64,000 nt of DNA from Hymenobacter oligotrophus (GCF_003574965.1 NZ_CP032317.1:3596001-3660000); one strand, 5' to 3'. Shown: positions 52,212 through 61,075, numbered from the stretch's first letter. Notes: generated by a model from the sequence alone, not told the origin. Numbers and translations: made by a program.

Positions 52212-53264
52212 TTATCCTTGTTCTACGAGAGCGGTGCGAGCTAGTTCGCGGCACATGCGCTGCACCACGGCGGGGCCTTCGTAAATAAAACCCGTGTAGA
52301 GCTGCACAAGCGCGGCGCCGGCCGCCAGTTTCTCCTGCGCATCGGCCACCGAAAAAATACCGCCCACCCCAATAATCGGCAGGGCGCCGCCCGTGCGCTC
52401 GTGCAGATACCGGATTACCTCGGTGCTGCGGGCCCGCAGCGGGGCACCGCTTAGGCCGCCCGCCCCCATGTGCTCTACTTCGCTGGCGGGCGTGCGCAGG
52501 CCACCGCGCGCAACGGTGGTGTTGGTGGCCACTACGCCGCTCAGGCCCGCCTCCTGCACAATGCCAACGATGTCGTCGAGCTGCTCGTTGCTGAGGTCGG
52601 GCGCAATCTTGAGCAGCAGCGGGCGCGCGGTGCGTTGGGCGTGGTTGGCGCGCTGCACCTCGCGCAGCAAAGCCAGCAGCGGTTCGCGCTCCTGCAACTG
52701 CCGCAGCCCCGGCGTGTTCGGCGACGACACGTTCACCACGAAGTAGTCAACGGTATCGTGCAGGGCTTGCACGCAGGCCACGTAGTCGGCAGCAGCATCC
52801 TCGTTGGCGGTATCCTTGTTCTTGCCAATGTTGCCCCCGATGATGATGCTTGCGCTGCGCTTGCGCAGGCGCTCGGCCGCGGCGGCGGCGCCGGCATTGT
52901 TGAAACCCATGCGGTTGATTAGGGCCTGATCGATAGGCAGGCGAAACAACCTAGGCGTGGGGTTGCCGGGCTGCGGCCGGGGCGTTACGGTGCCCACCTC
53001 CACGTGCCCAAACCCCAGGGCTGCCAGCTCATCAACCAACACCGCGTTCTTATCGAAGCCCGCAGCCAGCCCAATGGGGTTCTTGAACTTCAGCCCGAAC
53101 ACCTCGCGCTCCAGGTTGGGGTGCTCGTAACCAAATTGGTTGCGCATCACCGCGTGCGCAAAGGGCAGCTTGCCCGCCGCACCTAGGGCCTCGAACGTGA
53201 AATGGTGCGCCTGCTCGGGGCTGAGGCGGAACAGCAGGGGGCGCAGGAAGTTCTGGTAAAGCAT
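52212..53264 (-). CDS. pyrD: Quinone-dependent dihydroorotate dehydrogenase (class 2)
   Basis: The 350-residue membrane-associated flavoenzyme oxidises dihydroorotate to orotate in pyrimidine synthesis and passes electrons to quinone. It shows the class 2 N-terminal helices (LYQNFLRPLLFRLSPEQAHHF), the FMN/substrate region GLAAGFDKNAVLVDELAALGFGHVEVGTVTPRPQPGNP, the NRMGFNN motif, NVSSPNTPGLR with the catalytic serine, and LPIIGVGGIFSVADAQEKLAAGAALVQLYTGF. The ATG at 53264 is preferred over an upstream in-frame TTG. It is probably the next gene after yifB on the same strand, with a repeat-like spacer. Confidence 0.96.
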   Translation of the reverse strand: MLYQNFLRPLLFRLSPEQAHHFTFEALGAAGKLPFAHAVMRNQFGYEHPNLEREVFGLKFKNPIGLAAGFDKNAVLVDELAALGFGHVEVGTVTPRPQPGNPTPRLFRLPIDQALINRMGFNNAGAAAAAERLRKRSASIIIGGNIGKNKDTANEDAAADYVACVQALHDTVDYFVVNVSSPNTPGLRQLQEREPLLALLREVQRANHAQRTARPLLLKIAPDLSNEQLDDIVGIVQEAGLSGVVATNTTVARGGLRTPASEVEHMGAGGLSGAPLRARSTEVIRYLHERTGGALPIIGVGGIFSVADAQEKLAAGAALVQLYTGFIYEGPAVVQRMCRELARTALVEQG

Positions 53265-53303
53265 GGGGTGCAAATAGAAAGTGGCAGCTGCCGGCGCGGG
53301 GAG

Positions 53304-53333
53304 CCGACAACTGCCAGCTCACTACTGACAGCC
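53304..53333. repeat. 30-bp relative of the uvrA-inserted palindromic repeat
   Basis: The stretch CGACAACTGCCAGCTCAC followed by TACTGACAGCC uses the same words (GACAACTG, GCCA-CTCAC, CTGACA-CC) as the arms of the element at 18621-18699. It lies in the spacer between pyrD and yifB. Only one arm is evident. Confidence 0.45.
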
Positions 53334-53340
53334 AATAAAA

Positions 53341-54879
53341 TCAGCCAGCCCAACCTTCGCGGTCGAGCGAACGGTACTGGATGGCTTCGGCTAGGTGTTC
53401 AATGCGGATTTCGTCGGAGCCGGCCAAGTCGGCGATGGTGCGCGATACTTTCAGGATGCGGTCGTAAGCGCGGGCCGACAGACCTAGGCGCTCCATGGCG
53501 GTTTTCAGCAAGGTGCGCCCGGCCGGGTTTATCTGGCAAATGTCCTTCACCATTTGCGAGGGCATCATGGCGTTGGAGTGGATGTCGGGAAAATCTTTGA
53601 AGCGTTCGGCCTGAACCTTTCGGGCTTTATCCACGCGTTCCTGAATGCTGGCACTGCTCTCGGCCCGGCGCGTTTCGGTCATTTGGTCGAAGGTAACGGG
53701 CGTCACCTCCACGTGCAGGTCGATGCGGTCGAGCAGCGGGCCCGACACCTTGTTCAGGTAGCGCTGTACCACGCCGGGGCCGCACACGCACTCCTTGTCG
53801 GGGTGGTTGTAGTAGCCACAGGGGCAGGGGTTCATGCTGGCAATTAGCATAAAATTGGCCGGGTAGTCGATGCTCACTTTGGCGCGCGAAATCGTAACGC
53901 GGCGTTCCTCCAGCGGCTGGCGCATTACCTCAAGCACGGTACGCTTAAACTCGGGCAGCTCGTCGAGGAACAGCACGCCGTTGTGCGCCAACGAGATTTC
54001 GCCGGGCTGCGGGTTGCCGCCACCGCCCACCAAGGCCACATCGGAAATGGTGTGGTGCGGCGAGCGGAACGGCCGCGTGTTCAGCAACGATGAATTAGCC
54101 CCCAGCTTGCCCGCAACTGAATGAATCTTGGTGGTTTCCAGGGCCTCGTGCATGCTCAGCGGCGGCAAAATGCTGGGCAGGCGCTTGGCCAGCATGGTTT
54201 TGCCCGCGCCGGGTGGGCCAATCATAATCACATTATGCCCGCCAGCCGCCGCAATTTCCATAGCCCGCTTGATGTTTTCCTGGCCTTGCACGTCGGCAAA
54301 GTCGGCGGCGTATTGGTTGGCCGAGTGCTGAAACACGTCGCGCGTGTCAATCTTAACCGGCTCGATGTGCTGGCGGCCCTCAAAAAAATCGATAGCCTGC
54401 TGCATCGTCTCGACGGGTATCACATCGAGATTGTTGACAATGGCGGCTTCGGCGGCGTTTTGCTTGGGCAGCACAAAGGCCTTGAAGCCCTCTTTGCGGG
54501 CCTGAATGGCAATGGGCAGCACGCCTTTCACGGGGCGCAGCTCCCCATCCAGGGCCAGCTCGCCCATGATGATGTACTGGCCCAGCGTATCGGTGCTGAT
54601 TTGCTGCGAGGCGTGCAGGATACCTAGGGCAATGGGCAGGTCGTAGGCCGAGCCTTCTTTGCGGATATCGGCCGGCGCCATGTTCACCACCACTTTGGTA
54701 CGTGGCATGTGGTAGCCCCGCACGCGCATGGCGGCTTCTATGCGCTGCTGGCTTTCCTTAATGGCATTGTCGGGCAGGCCAACCACAAAAAAGTTGGTGC
54801 CTTGCGATACAGCAACCTCAATGGTAATGGTGTAAGCGTTGACACCCTGAACGGCCGAACCGTAAGTTTTGGTAATCAT
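53341..54879 (-). CDS. YifB/ComM-family AAA ATPase (Mg-chelatase-like)
   Basis: The 512-residue protein has the N-terminal Lon-protease-like fold of the ComM family (VNAYTITIEVAVSQGTNFFVVGLPDNAIKESQQRIEAA), a Mg-chelatase AAA domain with Walker A GPPGAGKTMLAKRL (about 222-236) and Walker B VLFLDELPEF, and a C-terminal winged part (RLGLSARAYDRILKVSRTIADLAGSDEIRIEHLAEAI). Homologue ComM is a branch-migration helicase that helps take up DNA in natural transformation. Here the role is probably recombination. It is encoded alone or with pyrD. Confidence 0.93.
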   Translation of the reverse strand: MITKTYGSAVQGVNAYTITIEVAVSQGTNFFVVGLPDNAIKESQQRIEAAMRVRGYHMPRTKVVVNMAPADIRKEGSAYDLPIALGILHASQQISTDTLGQYIIMGELALDGELRPVKGVLPIAIQARKEGFKAFVLPKQNAAEAAIVNNLDVIPVETMQQAIDFFEGRQHIEPVKIDTRDVFQHSANQYAADFADVQGQENIKRAMEIAAAGGHNVIMIGPPGAGKTMLAKRLPSILPPLSMHEALETTKIHSVAGKLGANSSLLNTRPFRSPHHTISDVALVGGGGNPQPGEISLAHNGVLFLDELPEFKRTVLEVMRQPLEERRVTISRAKVSIDYPANFMLIASMNPCPCGYYNHPDKECVCGPGVVQRYLNKVSGPLLDRIDLHVEVTPVTFDQMTETRRAESSASIQERVDKARKVQAERFKDFPDIHSNAMMPSQMVKDICQINPAGRTLLKTAMERLGLSARAYDRILKVSRTIADLAGSDEIRIEHLAEAIQYRSLDREGWAG

Positions 54880-54913
54880 TCGAGCGAAAGCAATCAGCTA
54901 AACAGGCAAAAGG

Positions 54914-54939
54914 AAGCCCGCCTCGGAGGGGGCGGGCTT
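54914..54939 (-). terminator. Terminator downstream of gmhA
   Basis: A 9-bp perfect stem AAGCCCGCC (54914-54922) / GGCGGGCTT (54931-54939) with a short T-run on the minus strand. Confidence 0.8.
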
Positions 54940-54953
54940 TACCTTAAGCAAAT

Positions 54954-55559
54954 TTACGAAGCATCTGGCTGCTTGGCTGCTACGAGTTGCTCAATCAGCA
55001 TAATCAGGATGTGAATCACCTTGATGTGTATCTCCTGAATGCGGTCGGCGTAGCCGGCGTGCGGCGCCCGAATTTCTACATCGGCTAGGCTGGCAAGCGG
55101 GCCGCCGTCTTTGCCCGTAAGGGCCACCACCTGCATACCAGCAGCCTTGGCGGCCTCGGCGGCGCGCAGCACGTTGGGCGAGTGGCCGCTGGTGCTAATG
55201 GCCAGCAGCACATCGCCCCCGCGACCTAGGGCCTGCACGTAGCGGCTGAACACGTACTCGTAGCCGTAGTCGTTGGCCACGCAACTCATGTGCGAGGCCT
55301 CGGTAAGCGCAATGGCGGCCAGGGCGGGGCGGTCGTGCCGGTAGCGGCCGCTCAGCTCTTCGGCAAAGTGTTGCGCATCGCACAGCGAGCCGCCGTTGCC
55401 GCAGCTCAGCAGCTTGCCGCCTTGCTGCAGGCTGCTGGCCATTAGCTGAGCGGCTTGCTCGATGCGGGCTAGGTTACTGGGCTCGGCCAAAAAACGCTCG
55501 AGCACGGTGCGGGCTTCCGTTAGTTCAGCCCGGATAAGGTCGGTGAGGGTATCTGCCAC
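54954..55559 (-). CDS. gmhA: D-sedoheptulose 7-phosphate isomerase
   Basis: The 201-residue SIS-fold enzyme makes D-glycero-D-manno-heptose 7-phosphate, the first step toward ADP-heptose for surface glycans. It matches GmhA throughout: [114 protein letters not shown]. The start is a GTG at 55559, supported by alignment with E. coli GmhA (MYQDLIRNEL vs [13 protein letters not shown]). A perfect promoter element TAACTTTG (minus) lies 5 nt upstream of the GTG, which implies a leaderless mRNA. Confidence 0.95.
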   Translation of the reverse strand: MADTLTDLIRAELTEARTVLERFLAEPSNLARIEQAAQLMASSLQQGGKLLSCGNGGSLCDAQHFAEELSGRYRHDRPALAAIALTEASHMSCVANDYGYEYVFSRYVQALGRGGDVLLAISTSGHSPNVLRAAEAAKAAGMQVVALTGKDGGPLASLADVEIRAPHAGYADRIQEIHIKVIHILIMLIEQLVAAKQPDAS

Positions 55560-55563
55560 GCCG

Positions 55564-55571
55564 CAAAGTTA
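55564..55571 (-). promoter_or_regulatory. gmhA promoter -7 element (TAACTTTG on minus)
   Basis: A perfect TAnnTTTG match on the minus strand, 5 nt from the GTG start. Confidence 0.55.
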
Positions 55572-56138
55572 CACGGCGGGGCGGTCGTTCGGGTAGGGCG
55601 GCGTGTCGGCGGGGTGCGGATGAATGGTAGTGGGCGGCACGGCACTAGGCGGCAGGTCGGCTGCCGAGGGCGGCGGCACCGCGGTGCGCGGCAAATCCTG
55701 GTCGTAGCCTTCGTCGAGCGGGCGCACGGGCGGCATGGTGGTGCGGGCAATGCTGCCCGGCGCCGCTTGCGGCTGCGGCACCACGGGCGCCGGAGGCGCA
55801 ACGGGCTCGGTGGGGCGGGGCGTGCTGGTGCCGCCCGTGCGCCACGATTGGTCGCGTTGCTCGAGCTGGTGGTCGTATAGCTTAGCTTTCAGTTCGTTAA
55901 TTTTCGATTCGTAGTGCGTTGCGTTGCGGCGCAATGCCACGGTGTGGGCATTCTCGACGAGCAGCAGCAGCAACAGCAGGCCGGCGCCAATCAGCATCAT
56001 GTTAAACCAGAAGTCGGCGCGGCTGGTACCAAGCATGCTGATCATGGCGTCGCGGGCGCCGGCCGTTACGGCCAGCAGCAACGCCATCAGCAGGTACACC
56101 ATTACCAGCACGGTAACTATTCGGCGGAGGGCTGTCAT
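55569..56138 (-). CDS. Hypothetical two-helix membrane protein with proline-rich tail
   Basis: The 189-residue protein has two membrane helices (about 7-28 and 45-65: LVMVYLLMALLLAV, NMMLIGAGLLLLLLLVENAH), a coiled-coil-like helix (HYESKINELKAKLYDHQLEQRDQ) and a Pro/Ala-rich cytoplasmic or periplasmic tail (about 110-189). I do not recognise the family. The ATG at 56138 was chosen because the residues before it are encoded near the upstream hairpin. The gene lies between gmhA and the large inverted repeat. Confidence 0.6.
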   Translation of the reverse strand: MTALRRIVTVLVMVYLLMALLLAVTAGARDAMISMLGTSRADFWFNMMLIGAGLLLLLLLVENAHTVALRRNATHYESKINELKAKLYDHQLEQRDQSWRTGGTSTPRPTEPVAPPAPVVPQPQAAPGSIARTTMPPVRPLDEGYDQDLPRTAVPPPSAADLPPSAVPPTTIHPHPADTPPYPNDRPAV

Positions 56139-56242
56139 ACGGAAAGAGGTTTGTGGAGGAGAGCAGCGCAACTATTTGGCGGCGCTGCGGAAATATACCT
56201 GTTTACGTATGGTTGCCCGAACAAGTGGCGCTGGAGTGGTGC

Positions 56243-56317
56243 GGCCCTGGCCTAAAGGGCGGCGGTGCAGCGCGGAACGGATTTCCGCGCTGCACCGCCG
56301 CCCTTTAGGCCAGGGCC
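56243..56317. terminator. 35-bp perfect hairpin overlapping the end of the ABC transporter gene
   Basis: The 35-nt arms 56243-56277 and 56283-56317 are perfectly complementary, separated by CGGAT. The stop codon (56305-56307) and last three codons of the ABC transporter gene lie in the right arm. There is no T-run. It probably ends transcription or protects the mRNA 3' end. Confidence 0.8.
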
Positions 56318-58152
56318 GGGTTGCCTTGCATGCGGCTCAAGCGGGCGTACAACCCATCGGGTTGGTTCAGCAGTTCGTCGTGGGTGCCGCGCTCCACAAT
56401 GCGGCCGTGCTGCAGCACCACAATCTCGTCGGCGTGTTGCACGGTGCTGAGGCGGTGGGCTATTACCAGCGAGGTGCGGTTGGTCATAAGGCGCGTGAGG
56501 GCCTCTTGCACCAGCTTTTCGCTTTCCGTATCGAGGGCCGAGGTGGCTTCGTCGAGAATCAGAATGGGCGGGTTGCGCAAAATGGCGCGGGCAATGCTCA
56601 GGCGCTGGCGCTGCCCACCCGAAAGCCGCGTGCCCCGGTCGCCGATGATGGTGTTGTAGCCCTCGGGCGAAGCCACGATAAACTCGTGGGCGTTGGCAAT
56701 TTTGGCGGCTTCAATCACCTCCTGCTCCGTGGCGTCTTGCTTGTTGAAGCGGATGTTATTGAAGATGGTGTCGTTGAACAAGATGCTCTCCTGCGTTACG
56801 ATGCCCATCTGGTCGCGTACCGAGTGTAGGGTGCAGTCGCGCAGGTCGTGCCCATCAATGAGGATTTGGCCGGCGGTGGGGTCGTAGAAGCGCGGCACCA
56901 AATCGGCGAGGGTGCTTTTGCCGCCGCCCGAGGGCCCCACCAGCGCCACGGTTTTGCCCTTAGGCACGGTCAGGTTGATGTTTTCGAGCACCGTACGTTC
57001 GCCGTAGCTAAAGGCCACGTCGCGGAACTCTACTTCTTGTTGAAAGCTCGGCAGCACCTGCGCGTTGGGCTTGTCCTTGATAGTCGGCTCGGTATCAATC
57101 ACCGATAGCACCCGCTCGCCGGCCACCAGGCCGCGCTGAATGTTGCTGAACGCCGACGACAAGGCTTTGGCCGGTACCAGCACCTGCGAAAACAGCACGA
57201 TGTAGGTAATAAAGTTGGCAGCCGTCAGGTCTGATTCGCCGCCGAGCACCAGCGTACCGCCGAAATACAGCAGCGCTGCCACCACCGATACGCCCGAAAA
57301 TTCCGAGAACGGCGAGGCTAGGTCGCGGGTGTTGTCGATGCTGCGCTGGGTGCGGGCGTACTGCTCGTTCTGGCCGTGAAACTTGCCCAAAATGTACGGC
57401 TCGGCGTTGAAGGCCTTGATAACGCGCACGCCACCTAGGGTTTCGTCAATCACCGAAAGCATCGAGCCCAGGGTTTGCTGGCTTTGCTGGGCCTGGCGGC
57501 GCAGGCGCTTGGAAATGCCCGCAATCAGCCCGCCCGAAATCGGCAGCAAAATCAGCGTGAACAAGGTCAGCTTCACTGACATAAAAAACAGCACCGCAAA
57601 GTAGCCCACAATGGCTAGCGGCTCGCGAATGACGGCCGTGAGCGAGTTCACCACGGAGGTTTCCACTTCCTGCACGTCGTTGGTGAAGCGCGACATCAGG
57701 TCGCCTTTTTGCGCCGAGGTAAAGTAGCCCAGTTGCAGCTGCGTAACCCGCTGATACAAAGCCGCACGCAGGTTGCGGATAACGCGGGCGCGCACCTTGG
57801 CCAGCAGGCGCAGTCCTAGGTAGCGGAACACGTTGCTGAGAAACACCGAGGCAATCAGCAGCATGCACACCCACGCCAGCGCCCCGAGCTTGCCCTGCGT
57901 TTCGATAACCTCGCGGAAGTGGTATTTGAACGTATCGGTGACAAACGACAGCGAGAGGCTGAACGCCGGCGGCGCGCTCGGCACTTCGGCCAGCATCTTG
58001 CCCGTGGTATCGAACAAGATGTTGAGCAGCGGAATGAGCATGCCGAAATTGGCTATGCCAAAAAAGATGCCCAGCACCGTGAAGAGGATGTACTGGGGCA
58101 GAAAATCGGCGTAGGGCCGGGCAAAACGCAGAATGCGGAGGTAAGTCTTCAT
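56305..58152 (-). CDS. MsbA-like ABC transporter, ATPase and permease fused
   Basis: The 615-residue half transporter has a six-helix membrane domain (about 15-315) and a nucleotide-binding domain with Walker A GPSGGGKSTLADLV (about 402), Q-loop VTQESILFNDT, signature LSGGQRQRLSIARAIL, Walker B ILILDEATSALD and H-loop VIAHRLSTVQHAD. The general layout is that of MsbA-type lipid A or lipid flippases and multidrug exporters. The substrate cannot be decided. A perfect promoter element TACCTTTG (minus) ends 8 nt before the ATG. The stop lies inside the large hairpin. Confidence 0.92.
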   Translation of the reverse strand: MKTYLRILRFARPYADFLPQYILFTVLGIFFGIANFGMLIPLLNILFDTTGKMLAEVPSAPPAFSLSLSFVTDTFKYHFREVIETQGKLGALAWVCMLLIASVFLSNVFRYLGLRLLAKVRARVIRNLRAALYQRVTQLQLGYFTSAQKGDLMSRFTNDVQEVETSVVNSLTAVIREPLAIVGYFAVLFFMSVKLTLFTLILLPISGGLIAGISKRLRRQAQQSQQTLGSMLSVIDETLGGVRVIKAFNAEPYILGKFHGQNEQYARTQRSIDNTRDLASPFSEFSGVSVVAALLYFGGTLVLGGESDLTAANFITYIVLFSQVLVPAKALSSAFSNIQRGLVAGERVLSVIDTEPTIKDKPNAQVLPSFQQEVEFRDVAFSYGERTVLENINLTVPKGKTVALVGPSGGGKSTLADLVPRFYDPTAGQILIDGHDLRDCTLHSVRDQMGIVTQESILFNDTIFNNIRFNKQDATEQEVIEAAKIANAHEFIVASPEGYNTIIGDRGTRLSGGQRQRLSIARAILRNPPILILDEATSALDTESEKLVQEALTRLMTNRTSLVIAHRLSTVQHADEIVVLQHGRIVERGTHDELLNQPDGLYARLSRMQGNPALA

Positions 58153-58160
58153 CGGAATTG

Positions 58161-58168
58161 CAAAGGTA
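58161..58168 (-). promoter_or_regulatory. ABC transporter promoter -7 element (TACCTTTG on minus)
   Basis: A perfect TAnnTTTG match on the minus strand, 8 nt upstream of the ATG at 58152. Confidence 0.6.
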
Positions 58169-58236
58169 ACCCCTGCCAGGGAGCTATTTTCGGCAGTCGG
58201 CAAAAGCCTGCGTTTGCTTTGCCTCCTTACCAAAAA

Positions 58237-58270
58237 CGGCGCCCCAACGACCTAGGCCATTGGGGCGCCG
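58237..58270 (-). terminator. Terminator of the Wzi-like gene
   Basis: An 11-bp perfect stem CGGCGCCCCAA (58237-58247) / TTGGGGCGCCG (58260-58270). The A-run at 58232-58236 gives a T-run on the minus strand. The loop holds CCTAGG. Confidence 0.85.
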
Positions 58271-58312
58271 TGCGCTTGTGGGCGTGGCCCGGGCAAAGAG
58301 CCGCCGCCAGGG

Positions 58313-60175
58313 TTAAAACTCGAGCAGGCGCTGCGCCGCATTCCAGCGCAGCGACACCGACGGAATGATGGTGTTGCCGAACAAGTTGCTGTTGCGCGCA
58401 ATTAGCTTGGCATCGAACCAGAGGTTGTGGCGGGCTTGCCAGGTGGCCGTGAGGTCGGCGTGCAGCAGGTTGTGGCGCTGGCCATCGGCAGTGCGGTAGC
58501 CGTAGTCGAGGAGGTTGCCGGCGGCGTCGCGCGGGCGGGTGTTGTACGAGCGCAGCACGTTGGAGCCCAGGTTGGTGCCCTCGGCGCGGTCGTCGAAATC
58601 GATGCCCTGCTGCACGTAAAAGGCCTTGCCCACCAGCGTGAGGCGGGGCAGCGGTTGGTAGGTGAGCACGCCCAATACCTCGCGCAGGTTGGCGCCCATG
58701 GGGTGCGCTAGCGGCTGGCTGTAATGCTGGTAGGCGCGGTACAAATCGGCGTGCTGGTAGGTGTAAGGCCGGATGTAGTTGAACTCGACCTGCAAATCCA
58801 GGTTGCGCAGGCCCAGCACATCGATGTACTTGCCGCCCAGTTGCACCGATTGCTTGTTGCCCCACCAGCCGTTGCCGGCCCGCACCTGGCTTACAATCAG
58901 CTCATCGAGCACGACTTGCCCGTAGAGCTGGCCGCGCCGCAGGATGTTCCACTTGAAATCGAGACCCAGGATGGCGTTGTCGTTCGAGCCCACCTGCTGC
59001 TCGATGGTGCGGTAGAAGATAAGCGGGTTGAGGTACTGCAGCTCGAAGCGGCCCTTACTGCGCCCAAACATCACCGACTCGAACACGCCCACGTTCAGCG
59101 ACGGCGTGATGTCGAGGCTGAGGTGGTGAAACGCCATGTACTTCTTCTGGAAAATGGTGTCGCGGTTGGCGCGCTCGGCCGTCAGCTCCGCGAAGATGTT
59201 CTGGTAGTTGAACTTCCAGATGCGCGTGTTCAGCTTCAGGAAGAAGTACGGCGCCGAGAAGTCGCTCATAATCAGCGAGCGGTAGCCATTGCCCACAAAG
59301 TTTCGGTCGTGGCCGAGCTGCACGTTGATGTGCTTGGTGGCCGCGTAGGTAACGTAGCCGCGCGCCGTCAGAAAGTCGTATTGGCCGCGCTTGTCCTTGA
59401 ACAGCTTCCAGTACCCCTCGTGCGGCACGGCGTTGTCGCGCTCCACGCGCTGCTGCACGTACAGCGGCACCGAGGTTTGGTTATCGACGAAGTACGTGAA
59501 GAAGCCCAGGCGCTGATCGATGGTGCCCTCGAGCACGGCGCCGCGCGTGTTCACGAAGCGCAGCCCGTCGGAGTCGGTATCAGAGCCCACCTGAAAGTGC
59601 AGCACTGGGTTCACGCGCAGGGTAAAATCGGGCGTGCGCACCTGGTACAAATCGGCCTGTTCATCGCGCAGGTAGCGGCCAAACGACTTGAACACCGAGC
59701 CCCCGGCGGCCTCGCCCGCGCCGGCACCTAGGGCGTTGTCGCGCAGCAGGTAGCGGGTGTTAAAGGCATCGGCCCGCGAAAATCCGCCCTCGGTTTGCTG
59801 GCCCTGCTGCATGCGCAAGCCCATGCGTGCTACGGCGGCGCGGTTGTAGGGCCGGTTGGCGGTATGGATGTCGCCCACCGAATCGGGCCCGTACTTAATG
59901 GCGTAGCGGTCGATGAGGCGGTACACGTCTTGGTCGAGCGGCACGTACACGGGTGCCTGCAGCGGCAGCTTGGCGTTGGTAGCCTCGGTGCGCTCGGGGG
60001 CAGGCTGCTGCGTGGGCGCGGGCGTTGCGGTTGAGGGCGTTGGTGCCGGGACCGGGGTGGCGGGTACCTGCACGGTATCGGCGGGCTGGGGCTGAGCGGG
60101 CGCGGGCACCTGCTGCGCAAAGCTCGCCGTAGCTGGGGCCAAACCCAGTAAAATCCAGAGGAGGCGGTTGTTCAT
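58313..60175 (-). CDS. Capsule assembly Wzi-family outer membrane protein
   Basis: The 620-residue protein has a signal peptide (LLWILLGLAPATASFAQ), a Pro/Ala/Thr-rich linker (about 20-65), a helical segment (about 70-130) and a large beta-barrel region. The Wzi-type features are TVTYAATKHINVQLGHDRNFVGNGYRSLIMSDFSAPYFFLKLN, SLDITPSLNVGVFESVMF and NPLIFYRTIEQQ. Wzi-family proteins bind capsular polysaccharide at the outer face of the outer membrane in E. coli; Bacteroidetes members may hold other surface glycans. The GT and gmhA genes nearby support a glycan role only weakly. Confidence 0.8.
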   Translation of the reverse strand: MNNRLLWILLGLAPATASFAQQVPAPAQPQPADTVQVPATPVPAPTPSTATPAPTQQPAPERTEATNAKLPLQAPVYVPLDQDVYRLIDRYAIKYGPDSVGDIHTANRPYNRAAVARMGLRMQQGQQTEGGFSRADAFNTRYLLRDNALGAGAGEAAGGSVFKSFGRYLRDEQADLYQVRTPDFTLRVNPVLHFQVGSDTDSDGLRFVNTRGAVLEGTIDQRLGFFTYFVDNQTSVPLYVQQRVERDNAVPHEGYWKLFKDKRGQYDFLTARGYVTYAATKHINVQLGHDRNFVGNGYRSLIMSDFSAPYFFLKLNTRIWKFNYQNIFAELTAERANRDTIFQKKYMAFHHLSLDITPSLNVGVFESVMFGRSKGRFELQYLNPLIFYRTIEQQVGSNDNAILGLDFKWNILRRGQLYGQVVLDELIVSQVRAGNGWWGNKQSVQLGGKYIDVLGLRNLDLQVEFNYIRPYTYQHADLYRAYQHYSQPLAHPMGANLREVLGVLTYQPLPRLTLVGKAFYVQQGIDFDDRAEGTNLGSNVLRSYNTRPRDAAGNLLDYGYRTADGQRHNLLHADLTATWQARHNLWFDAKLIARNSNLFGNTIIPSVSLRWNAAQRLLEF

Positions 60176-60274
60176 AGGAGAAAGTAAGCGGGCTGCATAC
60201 GCAAACCGCTTCGGCGAAGCTACAACTCGGCCGCCGAAAAGCGCCCGGCTGCACCTAGGGCGGTACGCGCACGT

Positions 60275-60282
60275 TAGATTTG
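60275..60282 (+). promoter_or_regulatory. Hydrolase operon promoter -7 element (TAGATTTG)
   Basis: A perfect TAnnTTTG match 28 bp before the ATG at 60311, in the divergent spacer. Confidence 0.6.
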
Positions 60283-60310
60283 TGCGCCCCGCACTCCGTA
60301 TACTGCCCCC

Positions 60311-61075
60311 ATGACGACTGCCTTACCCGCCATTCTGCTGCTGCACGGCTTCGGCGAAAGCCGCGAAATCTGGACCGAGTTCACCCGCGAATTTCCCGAC
60401 GACCAGTACCGCCTGCTCACGCCCAACCTGCTGGGCTTCGGTACCAACATCCACGACATCCGCGACTACTCGATGGAGGCGCAGGCCCGCTACCTGGCCG
60501 AGTACCTGCGCCAGCGCGGCTGCGAGCGGGTGTTGCTGGTGGGCCACAGCATGGGCGGCTACGCGGCCCTAGCCTTCGCCGAGCGCTACCCCAACATGGT
60601 GGCCGGCCTGAGCCTGTTCCACTCCACGGCCTTGCCCGATTCGGACGAGAAAAAGGCCAACCGCGACAAAAACATCGACTTTGTGCAGCGCCACGGCGTC
60701 GATAAGTTCATGGAGTCGTTTATCCGGCCCTTGTTTGCGCCGGCCAACCGCGAGCGGTTGGTGCAGGAGCGCGAGTTTCTGGAAGAAATCGGCAAGGCCA
60801 CGCCCAAGGAAACCGTTATCGGTGCCCTGCGGGGTATGAAAGACCGCCCCGACCGCACCCACGTGCTGCGCGACGCCCGCTACCCGGTGCAGTTCATTGT
60901 GGGCAAAGAAGACGTGGCCGTAACCGTGGAAAGCGTGCTGCCGCAGCTGGCCCTGCCCGCCGAAAGCTACTCCTTGCTGCTCTCCGACGTGGGCCACCTA
61001 GGGTACTTCGAGCGCCCCGACGAAACCCGCCGCGCCGTGCTCGATTTTGCCGGCCGGGTGTTCGGCAACGACTAA
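60311..61075 (+). CDS. Alpha/beta hydrolase
   Basis: The 254-residue cytoplasmic protein has the fold's landmarks: oxyanion HGFGES (about 12-17), nucleophile elbow LVGHSMGGYAAL with Ser80, acid region FIVGKEDVAV and catalytic His in SDVGHLGYFERP. The substrate is not predictable; relatives are esterases and C-C hydrolases. Its TAA stop overlaps the ATG of the next gene (TAATG at 61073-61077), which indicates translational coupling. Confidence 0.9.
   Translation: MTTALPAILLLHGFGESREIWTEFTREFPDDQYRLLTPNLLGFGTNIHDIRDYSMEAQARYLAEYLRQRGCERVLLVGHSMGGYAALAFAERYPNMVAGLSLFHSTALPDSDEKKANRDKNIDFVQRHGVDKFMESFIRPLFAPANRERLVQEREFLEEIGKATPKETVIGALRGMKDRPDRTHVLRDARYPVQFIVGKEDVAVTVESVLPQLALPAESYSLLLSDVGHLGYFERPDETRRAVLDFAGRVFGND

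Noticed and set aside
51862-52254. 130-codon minus-strand frame across the THX region
   Set aside because: It is in another frame than THX and gives a low-complexity Arg/Ser/His protein.
58724-59731. 335-codon open frame on the plus strand opposite the Wzi-like gene
   Set aside because: Its residues are an Ala/Val/Leu/His-rich mirror of the real gene and it lacks a domain or promoter.
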